A DNA stretch of 40,833 bases from Bacteroidales bacterium (GTDB lineage Bacteria; Bacteroidota; Bacteroidia; Bacteroidales; VadinHA17), in contig JANTGF010000036.1 of NCBI GenBank assembly GCA_024763075.1, positions 1-40,833 on the forward strand, written 5' to 3'. The position numbers and the translations under genes were made by a program. Every line of letters begins with the position of its first letter. The stretch's first letter is position 1. This document shows, one piece after another, positions 34,107 through 40,833 of the stretch. Under the pieces are notes generated by a model, which saw only the letters and a list, made by a program, of their open reading frames with translations, ran no database searches and had not been told where the DNA came from.

Positions 34107-34137
34107 TTTGTTATAATTAATAAAAATTCTATTTTTG
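34107..34137 (+). promoter_or_regulatory. Bacteroidota-type promoter of the rpsF operon
   Basis: TTTG at 34107-34110 and TATTTTTG at 34130-34137 are separated by 19 bp and match the -33 TTTG and -7 TAnnTTTG elements of the primary sigma factor of Bacteroidota. The start of transcription would be about 34143, giving a leader of roughly 34 nt, too short for the S6:S18-binding mRNA structure found upstream of rpsF in many other bacteria. Confidence 0.75.
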
Positions 34138-34176
34138 CAGCCCAAATTGTAATTACTAATAAAAATTTTAAAAATT

Positions 34177-34530
34177 ATGTTAAATCAGTATGAAACCGTT
34201 TTCATTTCAACTCCCGTTTTATCTGACACCCAGGTAAAGGAAGCGGTAAAAAAATTCAAGAAGATCATTACCGGCAATGGCGGAAAGATCGTTCATGAAG
34301 AAAACTGGGGCTTAAGGAAATTAGCCTATCCGATTCAAAAAAAATCCACGGGCTTTTATTATCTGTTCGAATTTAAAGCAGAAGGCGAGTTAATTGCAAA
34401 ACTTGAAACCGAATACCGTCGTGATGAAAAGATTATTCGGTTCCTGACATTCAGAATGGATAAATATGCTATTGCGTATAGTGAGAAAAAAAGGAAAAAA
34501 GATAAAAACGAAAAAAAAGTGGAGGAATAG
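34177..34530 (+). CDS. rpsF: 30S ribosomal protein S6
   Basis: 117 residues with the S6 ferredoxin-like fold: Q-Y-E-T-V-F-I at the start, [19 protein letters not shown] (37-55), G-F-Y-Y-L-F-E-F and the strand with [10 protein letters not shown]. The C-terminal tail is Lys/Glu-rich ([14 protein letters not shown]), longer than in minimal homologues. S6 binds the central domain of 16S rRNA as a heterodimer with S18. First gene of rpsF-rpsR-rplI, 3 bp before rpsR, with a well-matching promoter just upstream. Confidence 0.97.
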   Translation: MLNQYETVFISTPVLSDTQVKEAVKKFKKIITGNGGKIVHEENWGLRKLAYPIQKKSTGFYYLFEFKAEGELIAKLETEYRRDEKIIRFLTFRMDKYAIAYSEKKRKKDKNEKKVEE

Positions 34531-34533
34531 AAA

Positions 34534-34803
34534 ATGGCCCAAAACAGCAATGATATAAGATATCTGACTCCCTTGTCAGTGGATGTAAAGAAGAAAAAGT
34601 ATTGCCGGTTCAAGAAAAACAGGATTAAATATATCGATTATAAGGATCCGGTCTTTCTGAGAAAATTCCTGAATGAACAAGGAAAAATTCTTCCAAGAAG
34701 AATTACAGGAACATCTTTAAAGTACCAGAAAAAAGTTGCACAGGCCGTAAAAAGGGCACGGCATCTGGCTTTACTACCTTATGTTACAGATATGCTAAAA
34801 TAG
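34534..34803 (+). CDS. rpsR: 30S ribosomal protein S18
   Basis: 89 residues. [19 protein letters not shown] near the start, then [20 protein letters not shown] and a final [10 protein letters not shown] are the complete S18 signature. It partners S6 on the platform of the small subunit. The gene follows rpsF by 3 bp and precedes rplI by 13 bp, indicating one transcript. Confidence 0.97.
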   Translation: MAQNSNDIRYLTPLSVDVKKKKYCRFKKNRIKYIDYKDPVFLRKFLNEQGKILPRRITGTSLKYQKKVAQAVKRARHLALLPYVTDMLK

Positions 34804-34816
34804 GAGACACTTAATT

Positions 34817-35263
34817 ATGGATATTATATTAAAACAAGATTTGCCTTCGTTGGGTTATAAAAATGACATTGTCAGCGTAAAAGATGGTTACGCACGGAAC
34901 TACCTTATCCCAAAAGGAATGGCGATACAGGCTACTACTTCTGCAAGGAAAATACATGCCGAAAATCTGAAGCAACGTGCTCATAAAGAAGAGAAAATTA
35001 AAAATGAAGCAACGGAACTTGCATCAAAACTGGAAAAGCTTGATATTAAGATTGGGGCCAAAACCAGTACTGCCGGAAAGATTTTTGGTTCAGTAAACAA
35101 TATACAATTAGCAGAAGTACTGGAAAAAGAAGGATTTGAGATAGACCGAAAGTATATTACCATGCCTTCTGAACAAATAAAAACAGTTGGAAATTACAAA
35201 GCAACCATTAAACTCCACAAAGAAGTTTCCGTAGAATTGGATTTTGAAGTTTTTTCAGAATAG
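34817..35263 (+). CDS. rplI: 50S ribosomal protein L9
   Basis: 148 residues, the usual L9 length. The N-terminal domain reads M-D-I-I-L-K-Q-D-L-P-S-L-G-Y-K-N-D-I-V-S-V-K-D-G-Y-A-R-N-Y-L-I-P-K-G-M-A, the canonical 23S rRNA-binding part; a long connecting helix (about 45-75, rich in Lys/Glu) and the C-terminal globular domain (K-I-F-G-S-V-N onward) follow. It sits at the base of the L1 stalk. Last gene of the operon, closed by the terminator at 35282-35311. Confidence 0.97.
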   Translation: MDIILKQDLPSLGYKNDIVSVKDGYARNYLIPKGMAIQATTSARKIHAENLKQRAHKEEKIKNEATELASKLEKLDIKIGAKTSTAGKIFGSVNNIQLAEVLEKEGFEIDRKYITMPSEQIKTVGNYKATIKLHKEVSVELDFEVFSE

Positions 35264-35281
35264 ATAAAGTTTATAGTTAAT

Positions 35282-35311
35282 AAAAAAAGCCCCTTCACCG
35301 GGGCTTTTTTT
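35282..35311. terminator. Bidirectional Rho-independent terminator (rplI / RidA gene)
   Basis: Seven A's, AGCCCC/GGGGCT stem around a TTCACC loop, and seven T's make a 12-bp stem that reads as a terminator on both strands. It lies between the convergent rplI (stop 35263) and the RidA-family gene (stop 35322) and serves both. Confidence 0.93.
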
Positions 35312-35321
35312 ATTACTTCAA

Positions 35322-35705
35322 TTATCCTTTTACAGCAATGGTTTCAATCTCTATTTTCGCTCCTGCCGGTAAGGCGGAAACTTCATAGGCAGCCCTGGCA
35401 GGGGGATCTTCTTTATAAAACGCTCCATAAACTTCATTCATCTCCTGAAAATCATCCATATTTGTAAGTAAACAGGTAGATTTAACCACATCTCTTTTCC
35501 GGTATCCGGCAGCAGATAATATGAGTTCAATGTTTTTCAGAACCCGGTCTGTCTGTTCCCGGATTCCACCATCAACCATCTTTCCGGTATCAGGATCCAA
35601 AGGGATCTGCCCGGAGATAAATAATGCCCCACCGGCCTCAACAGCCTGACTGTACGGACCAATTGCCTGCGGTGCTTTCCTTGTTTTTATAATTTTTTTT
35701 CTCAT
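35322..35705 (-). CDS. ridA: RidA-family imine/enamine deaminase
   Basis: 127 residues, the family length. G-P-Y-S-Q-A-V (17-23), F-I-S-G-Q-I-P-L-D-P-x-T-G (29-41), and P-P-A-R-A-A-Y-E-V-S-A-L-P-x-G-A-K-I-E-I-E (about 101-121) are the conserved signatures; the Arg in the last block binds the carboxylate of the reactive enamine/imine intermediates released by PLP enzymes, and the Glu (IEIE) activates water. RidA forms a trimer in the cytoplasm and protects against 2-aminoacrylate. Single gene between the terminator and lptD, transcribed away from rplI. Confidence 0.9.
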   Translation of the reverse strand: MRKKIIKTRKAPQAIGPYSQAVEAGGALFISGQIPLDPDTGKMVDGGIREQTDRVLKNIELILSAAGYRKRDVVKSTCLLTNMDDFQEMNEVYGAFYKEDPPARAAYEVSALPAGAKIEIETIAVKG

Positions 35706-35776
35706 AGTTATTAAATTATTGCGGATTTTTCAACAGAAAATAATGAACATATACAATTATCCGAATATACACATTA

Positions 35777-38413
35777 TTAATAATCTCTCCAATTTTTTCT
35801 TTTCTCATATTTCAGATCTTTAAGAATAGAAGCTTTAGCATTTATTCCAAAGGTATAACTCTGCCGGCGTCCGAAAGGAACTATGGACAATCTCATTTCC
35901 CAGCAATGGAGATCCCTGTGAATATTCAGTGATGTATAAGATATAGACTTCATCACAAAATCCCAACCGGTAGTAACGCTCACTTTCCACTTTGGTGTAA
36001 GACTCAGATTACCATTAAAATTCAAAGTCTGAGTAACCTTGGAAACATGACCCGGTTTGGTATAATTAAAATTATAACGAACAGAAAAACTCCAGGGAAT
36101 ATTGAAATCAACATAACCCGGATACATGGATTCAGGGATGCCCAGGTTCTGTTGCTCCTGCATCATTTCATCCTGCATCCCCGGAGCCGACATCCGGTTT
36201 CTGTTTTGAGTCTGGTTTTCTGAACCCGATTTCTTTTGTTTGGAAGCCAGCGTAAAATCCAGTCCGAAAGAAAAACGGGTCAGTCTGGCTAATTTACCGG
36301 TTTGTTTTACCTCAAAAACATTGATCTTTGAACCAAATTGGTTGATGGCATAAGGATCAAAAGAACCATTAAAGTTAAACTTAAACTTCCCCTTATAAAC
36401 CGTGGTATATCCTGAAAAATTTACCGGGGCAAGATTAAGTGAATCGGCAAATATATTATAGTTCGTGGAGAACTGCAAGTTCTCCAGCAATTTCACTTTT
36501 TTAAAATCAGTGGTAGAATCAGCATCTGACCGAACCTTCATTTCCACATTGTTATTCAGCGTAAAATTCACACTTCCACTTCTTCCGTTAAATGAAGGAG
36601 TTCCATATATCCTGCCTTCAAAATAAGAATAGGATTGCTTCCTTCCGGTCGTATCTATCTGTACCGAATCGTAATAATTCGGTGCAATGCCTCTCATATC
36701 CGGAATGTATGAAAAACCAAAGGTAGGCGTCATTAAATGACGGATGGCAACTACCTTTGCATCCGGATTCTTAAACTGATACATTCCGAATATTTTCGGA
36801 TTAAACGTTGCGGAAATTGCCGGAAGATATGAATGGGCATATTGAACACCTGTGATGGTATCTACCACTACCCTTGGGTCTTTTTCCCCGGTCTCCGGGT
36901 CTATGTAATCAGGTTCCCAGTGTTTTCGTATGGATTCCCGGTACAAAACCCCGGTGTACTGAACCCGTGGAGTAATGCTGAAATTATTAAAAGGTCTGAA
37001 ATTTGCCGTTAGCGGGATCTCATGCTTAAAACCAGGATCCATATCGTCAAAAACGGCCGAAGTAAATAATATTGTATCATAAGTATTTACTTTATTCTCC
37101 ACGTTTGCACGATAACTTAATTCAATATTCTGATACCACCTGGAGGTTCCGGGATTTTTAGAGAGTTTCCTGAAAGGATAAATCCTGTTCATATTAAAAG
37201 CCATTTTGGGAAGACTCATGTTTACCGTTTGATTCTGACTATTCTGACTGTGATTCAGACTCCCGGAGAAATTGAAGGGTGTACCCTCCCATCTCTTGGT
37301 ATAAGCAATACTTGACTGTTTCGTTGTTGTAAGATAATTCTCCTCCACATAACTCTGGTTTTGGTCAAAAGTGGATGAACTCATATTCACCTGGGCAGAA
37401 AAAGAGCTGGATGGACTCGACTTGGAATCCTGGCTGTGAGACCAGTTAACGGCATAATCTGTCTTCCTCACATAATTTCCAATGTCAAGATCCCCCGACA
37501 CATTATTATAATATTTCAGCCCGACAGAACCTCCGAACTTATACCTTACTTTATAGTTCGACCGTGCAGAAACACCCCAAGTGCCGTTTGAATATATATC
37601 TGCCGTCAAAGCTAGGTCAAAATAATCATTCAATGCAAAATAATACCCACCGTTTCTTAGATAAAATCCCCGATTTTTCTCCTCTCCCCATTCAGGGATC
37701 AATATTCCTGAGGCCTTTGTTTTCTGATTCGGAAAAAAACCAAAAGGAAGAATCAAAGGAAGTGGAATGTCCTCTACCACCATGTATGCGGGACCGGATA
37801 CAATTTTATCATCAGGAATAACTTTTGCTTTGGTAAGGGCAAGATAAAAATGAGGCTCTGGGGCATCACAGGTGGTATATTTACCCTGGGCTATGTTAAT
37901 GGTACCGTCCTCCAGCTTTTTGGTTTTACCACTGTGAAGATAACCTCCCTCCTGCTCGGTTACTATACCGGAAATTATTCCCTTTTTGGTTTCAAAATTA
38001 TAAGTAAGCGTGTTCGATTCAAAAGTCTCTTTACCTTCTGTAAATTCAGGTTTCCCCTGGATAACACCCACACTGTCGGGAATCCCTTTGGCAAATACCG
38101 TTTTATCCTTCAGGTCCAGTTCAATATAGTCAGCCTTCAGGGTAATATCCTTGTAAACAACCACTCCACCTCCATACATATAAACTTTTTGCTTAACAAT
38201 GTCAAACATTACCGAGTCAGTTGCATCATAATCCACTTCAGCATCAAGTACACCGGCCTCCTCCTGCTGCATCTTCACAGGTTTGAGCAATGTATCGGTT
38301 CTGGTTGTATCCTGAGGCGCCAGCAACTGCAGAGAATCAGGATAAATATATTCCTGTGCAGAGGCAAAAGACAGAAAACCTTTCGAACATGCAAAAAAAC
38401 AAACCCACAGCAA
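35777..38413 (-). CDS. lptD: LPS-assembly outer membrane protein LptD, Bacteroidota type
   Basis: 878 residues if read from the TTG at 38411-38413. An N-terminal OstA/LptA-like jellyroll (about 60-190, with V-Y-M-Y-G-G-G-V-V-V-Y-K-D-I-T-L-K-A-D-Y-I-E-L-D) is followed by a conserved P-x-P-L-I-L-P-F-G-F-F-P-N turn (about 220) and a large beta-barrel (240-878) with many alternating aromatic strands. It would insert LPS or lipooligosaccharide into the outer leaflet. The usual start has no ATG: the frame extends 14 codons further to 38455 with I-S-Y-K-N-S-I-I-Q-K-Q-I-K before L-L-L-W-V-C-F-F, which would make a better signal peptide than the bare TTG start. The true start is uncertain. Confidence 0.85.
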   Translation of the reverse strand: MLWVCFFACSKGFLSFASAQEYIYPDSLQLLAPQDTTRTDTLLKPVKMQQEEAGVLDAEVDYDATDSVMFDIVKQKVYMYGGGVVVYKDITLKADYIELDLKDKTVFAKGIPDSVGVIQGKPEFTEGKETFESNTLTYNFETKKGIISGIVTEQEGGYLHSGKTKKLEDGTINIAQGKYTTCDAPEPHFYLALTKAKVIPDDKIVSGPAYMVVEDIPLPLILPFGFFPNQKTKASGILIPEWGEEKNRGFYLRNGGYYFALNDYFDLALTADIYSNGTWGVSARSNYKVRYKFGGSVGLKYYNNVSGDLDIGNYVRKTDYAVNWSHSQDSKSSPSSSFSAQVNMSSSTFDQNQSYVEENYLTTTKQSSIAYTKRWEGTPFNFSGSLNHSQNSQNQTVNMSLPKMAFNMNRIYPFRKLSKNPGTSRWYQNIELSYRANVENKVNTYDTILFTSAVFDDMDPGFKHEIPLTANFRPFNNFSITPRVQYTGVLYRESIRKHWEPDYIDPETGEKDPRVVVDTITGVQYAHSYLPAISATFNPKIFGMYQFKNPDAKVVAIRHLMTPTFGFSYIPDMRGIAPNYYDSVQIDTTGRKQSYSYFEGRIYGTPSFNGRSGSVNFTLNNNVEMKVRSDADSTTDFKKVKLLENLQFSTNYNIFADSLNLAPVNFSGYTTVYKGKFKFNFNGSFDPYAINQFGSKINVFEVKQTGKLARLTRFSFGLDFTLASKQKKSGSENQTQNRNRMSAPGMQDEMMQEQQNLGIPESMYPGYVDFNIPWSFSVRYNFNYTKPGHVSKVTQTLNFNGNLSLTPKWKVSVTTGWDFVMKSISYTSLNIHRDLHCWEMRLSIVPFGRRQSYTFGINAKASILKDLKYEKRKNWRDY

Positions 38414-38439
38414 AAGTTTTATTTGCTTTTGGATTATAC

Positions 38440-38447
38440 TATTTTTG
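38440..38447 (+). promoter_or_regulatory. Candidate -7 element of the amidase promoter
   Basis: TATTTTTG matches TAnnTTTG and lies in the divergent lptD/amidase spacer. The nearest TTTG upstream (38422-38425) is 14 bp away, not 19, so the match is partial. Confidence 0.35.
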
Positions 38448-38542
38448 TATGATATTAGTTTAGTATTAATAACGATTTTACTTTGAGTACTCCAACAATC
38501 CGATGGTTATTAGCAAATCTACTTAAAAAAACTGATCTGAAA

Positions 38543-39655
38543 ATGTACCGGCCGAAATTAATTGTTTTTTTTCAACTGAAACGATTCAATACATTATTAA
38601 TTATAATGGTTGTGGCCTTTTTTATGATTTCTTTGAAAGCAACTACACAATCCGACCTGAAAGATTACAAAATAAAAAAAGTTGTGATTGATGCCGGGCA
38701 TGGCGGAAAGGATTCAGGTGCGCTTGGTAAAAGCTCTAAGGAAAAGGACATTGTACTTGCCATCGCACTAAAACTTGGGGCCTATATTGAAAATAATATC
38801 AAAGATGTGGAGGTTATATACACAAGAAAAACAGATACATTTATTGAATTGTATCAACGTGGTGATATTGCAAATAAGGCCAAAGCAGATTTATTCATTT
38901 CCATTCATGCAAATTCATTTCCGCAAAACCGCCGAGTAGCAGGAACTGAAACTTATGTGATGGGTTTGCATACCGATGAGCGCAATTTTGAAGTGGCAAA
39001 AAAAGAGAACTCCGTAATTACTTTTGAAGAAGATTATTCATCACATTATGAAGGTTTTGACCCGAATTCAGCTGAATCCTATATTATTTTCAGCTTAATG
39101 CAAAACGCCTTTCTTGAACAAAGTGCTGATTTCGCATCCATTGTTCAAAAACAATTCAGGATAAAAGCCAAAAGAAAAGACAGAGGGGTCCGTCAGGCCG
39201 GCTTTGTTGTATTATGGAGAACAACCATGCCAAGTGTTCTGATAGAAACCGGCTACATTTCCAACCCTACTGAAGAAGCTTACCTGAAATCAAAAACCGG
39301 ACAGGAATATCTGGCTTCAGCTATTTACAGGGCTTTTAAAGAATATAAAACACAAATTGAAAGTAAAAGCCACTTTACTCATACAGCAACAAAACCGGGT
39401 ACTTTTTTCAAAATCCAGATTGCCTCATCAAAATTAAGAATACCGCTTGACTCCCCAGCTTTCAAAAATTACAAAGATGTAGTTGAAATAAAATCCAAAG
39501 GAAGATATAAATATGCTGTGGGTAATATGGTAAGCTATGACGATATTCTGAAATTCAACAGAATTGTCAGAAAAGACTTTAAGGATGCGTTTATTATTGC
39601 AGTAAAAGACGGAGAAATTATCCCTGTTAGTGAAGCACTAAAAAATAATAACTAA
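38543..39655 (+). CDS. N-acetylmuramoyl-L-alanine amidase (Amidase_3 family)
   Basis: 370 residues from the ATG at 38543; an in-frame TTG at 38483 would add 20. A signal anchor (LLIIMVVAFFMISL, about residues 17-32) leads to the zinc amidase domain: V-I-D-A-G-H-G-G-K-D-S-G-A (His ligand), K-E-K-D-I-V-L (Glu ligand), L-F-I-S-I-H-A-N-S (His ligand) and V-L-I-E-T-G-Y-I-S-N (catalytic Glu). It cleaves the bond between MurNAc and L-Ala in the peptidoglycan stem, as in daughter-cell separation. The C-terminal 90 residues (TKPGTFFKIQIASSK…) look like a SPOR-like module. It is 24 bp before the MlaD-like gene. Confidence 0.9.
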   Translation: MYRPKLIVFFQLKRFNTLLIIMVVAFFMISLKATTQSDLKDYKIKKVVIDAGHGGKDSGALGKSSKEKDIVLAIALKLGAYIENNIKDVEVIYTRKTDTFIELYQRGDIANKAKADLFISIHANSFPQNRRVAGTETYVMGLHTDERNFEVAKKENSVITFEEDYSSHYEGFDPNSAESYIIFSLMQNAFLEQSADFASIVQKQFRIKAKRKDRGVRQAGFVVLWRTTMPSVLIETGYISNPTEEAYLKSKTGQEYLASAIYRAFKEYKTQIESKSHFTHTATKPGTFFKIQIASSKLRIPLDSPAFKNYKDVVEIKSKGRYKYAVGNMVSYDDILKFNRIVRKDFKDAFIIAVKDGEIIPVSEALKNNN

Positions 39656-39679
39656 ATTTGTCCTGCTAAAAACAATTAC

Positions 39680-40633
39680 ATGAAAATAAGAACAGAGGTT
39701 AAAATAGGACTGATAGCGGTTATAACGCTGGCCACTTTTGCCTGGACCTACAATTACATGAAGGGGTTAAACGTTTTAAAACAATTTCATAATTTCAATG
39801 TTTTTTATGATGATATTGGTGGACTGAAAGAGTCCAATCCCGTAACACTTAACGGATTTAAGGTTGGTTTGGTGAATACAATTGATCTTGCTGATGATAA
39901 TTCCGGAAGAATTGCGGTAAGTATCGTTCTTGAAAAAAGTTTTGACTTGCCAAAAAATTCTGTTGCAGAAATATATAGTGCAGATTTATTGGGTTCAAAG
40001 GCAATCCGGTTCAAGCTGGGGGATTCTCCCATTCTGGCCGAAAGTGGAGACACACTGAAAGGTGAAGTGGAAGCATCTTTATCTGATCTAATCAGCCCTG
40101 TAAAAGCCAAAGCCGACAAAATTATGGATTCCATTGATTCTGTATTAATTGTTGTTCTCGAAAGCCTGAACGATAATTTTTCTGATGATTTTAAAAGCAC
40201 CGTACAACACCTTCAAAATTCAGCTCAGGCGCTGGATGCATTCTTAAACGAAGAAAACGGTCAGTTTCCTGCAATTACTTCAAATATTGAAGACATTACC
40301 CTATCGCTTAAAAATAATACAAAAAAGTTTGATACAGTTATGGATAATATGGAATCAATGTCAGATTCACTGGCACAATCCCAATTCAAATCCATGATTA
40401 ACAATATGAATACAAGCCTCTTAAGTCTGCATGAATTGCTTGAAGGCATCAATGAAGGAAAAGGTACCATTGGAGCGCTTGCAACCAATGATACCTTATA
40501 CCAAAACCTGGAAAGCCTTTCTCATAATCTTGATCTTTTACTTATGGATATGAAAGAAAATCCAAAAAAATACGTTCACTTCTCAGTCTGGGGGGGTGGA
40601 AAATCGGAGAAGAAAAAAGATAAAACTAAATAA
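39680..40633 (+). CDS. MlaD-family (MCE domain) lipid-transport protein
   Basis: 317 residues. One N-terminal TM helix (VKIGLIAVITLATFAWTYNY, about 8-27) anchors it in the inner membrane. The MCE domain follows (about 33-115; YDDIGGLKESNPVTLNGFKV, then A-E-I-Y-S-A-D-L-L-G-S-K-A-I), ending in a long coiled/helical region (about 120-290) as in MCE proteins that form a tube across the periplasm. It would carry phospholipids between membranes with an MlaE permease and MlaF ATPase, neither of which is in the window. The tail is rich in Lys (KSEKKKDKTK). Co-transcribed with the amidase. Confidence 0.9.
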   Translation: MKIRTEVKIGLIAVITLATFAWTYNYMKGLNVLKQFHNFNVFYDDIGGLKESNPVTLNGFKVGLVNTIDLADDNSGRIAVSIVLEKSFDLPKNSVAEIYSADLLGSKAIRFKLGDSPILAESGDTLKGEVEASLSDLISPVKAKADKIMDSIDSVLIVVLESLNDNFSDDFKSTVQHLQNSAQALDAFLNEENGQFPAITSNIEDITLSLKNNTKKFDTVMDNMESMSDSLAQSQFKSMINNMNTSLLSLHELLEGINEGKGTIGALATNDTLYQNLESLSHNLDLLLMDMKENPKKYVHFSVWGGGKSEKKKDKTK

Positions 40634-40833
40634 TTTGATATCAGTTTAGTTCTCGTATAAGTGGTTTTCTCGTTTTTTTTCACTATATTGGAATAATTTT
40701 AAATTAAACTTTTTATTAAAATAAACGTAAATTAACCAGGTTAACCATAATTTACTTTAAGAAGATAAATTCAACTATCTCATTAACAATTTATTAAGAA
40801 ATAAAACATCTATTTATCTAACAATCAATGCAT

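Noticed and set aside
34138-34176. S6:S18-binding leader motif upstream of rpsF
   Set aside because: The leader is about 34 nt, A/T-rich, and has no hairpin or CCG loop.

Overview
The window reads as an AT-rich chromosomal segment of a Bacteroidota member, most likely an anaerobic or facultative Bacteroidia (Bacteroidales/Marinilabiliales type). The taxonomic clues are: a serine palmitoyltransferase for sphingolipids, a Bacteroidota-style LptD, an rpsF promoter matching TTTG-N19-TAnnTTTG, a PorA-free but typical amidase/MlaD envelope pair, weak Shine-Dalgarno signals, and hydrogenase maturation genes. No tRNA, rRNA, CRISPR array or intact insertion sequence was seen.

Region 1 (1-1241) holds the 3' end of a phosphohexomutase gene followed by about 1 kb of non-coding repeats: an 8-bp GGG-phased array, two nearly identical 48-bp direct repeats, and two copies of a paired-hairpin unit whose stems show a compensatory base change.

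Region 2 (1242-8613) is a sugar/polyol-phosphate neighbourhood: a PfkB kinase on the plus strand converges on minus-strand genes for a SorE-like medium-chain dehydrogenase, a secreted CotH-like protein, an SDR with a long N-terminal extension, a PHP-domain protein, a NagD-type HAD phosphatase and a three-TM protein resembling the Pycsar effector PycTM (DUF5706). A further 18-bp repeat array lies upstream at 8689-8858.

Region 3 (9023-24404) is carbohydrate metabolism. A GH43-like lipoprotein and a 2-oxoacid dehydrogenase E1 (alpha-beta fusion) plus E2 are transcribed leftward, divergently from a GntR/UTRA regulator that resembles the FucR type. Convergent with it is a leftward fucose operon: fucI, a HGSNAT-like membrane acyltransferase, fucK. 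Divergent from fucI across a 410-bp spacer is a rightward operon: a GH109-like Gfo/Idh/MocA protein with a Tat signal, a sodium:solute symporter, and an N-acetylhexosamine-kinase-like phosphotransferase. Together these suggest scavenging of L-fucose and N-acetylgalactosamine, two sugars of mucin O-glycans and A-type antigens; fuculose-1-phosphate aldolase, a fucose permease and fucosidases are not in the window.

Region 4 (24505-29409) carries hypC, hypD, hypE for [NiFe]-hydrogenase cofactor assembly (without hypA, B, F or hydrogenase subunits), followed by a 3-ketosphinganine-reductase-like SDR and serine palmitoyltransferase.

Region 5 (29548-33941) holds a lipoprotein TIM-barrel isomerase, a 5'-truncated purple-acid-phosphatase-like gene, a BamA/D15-like outer-membrane barrel on the minus strand, and a sigma-54-type AAA+ activator with altered signature motifs.

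Region 6 (34107-40633) is housekeeping: rpsF-rpsR-rplI with promoter and bidirectional terminator, a RidA protein, LptD, and a divergent amidase-MlaD pair for envelope maintenance.
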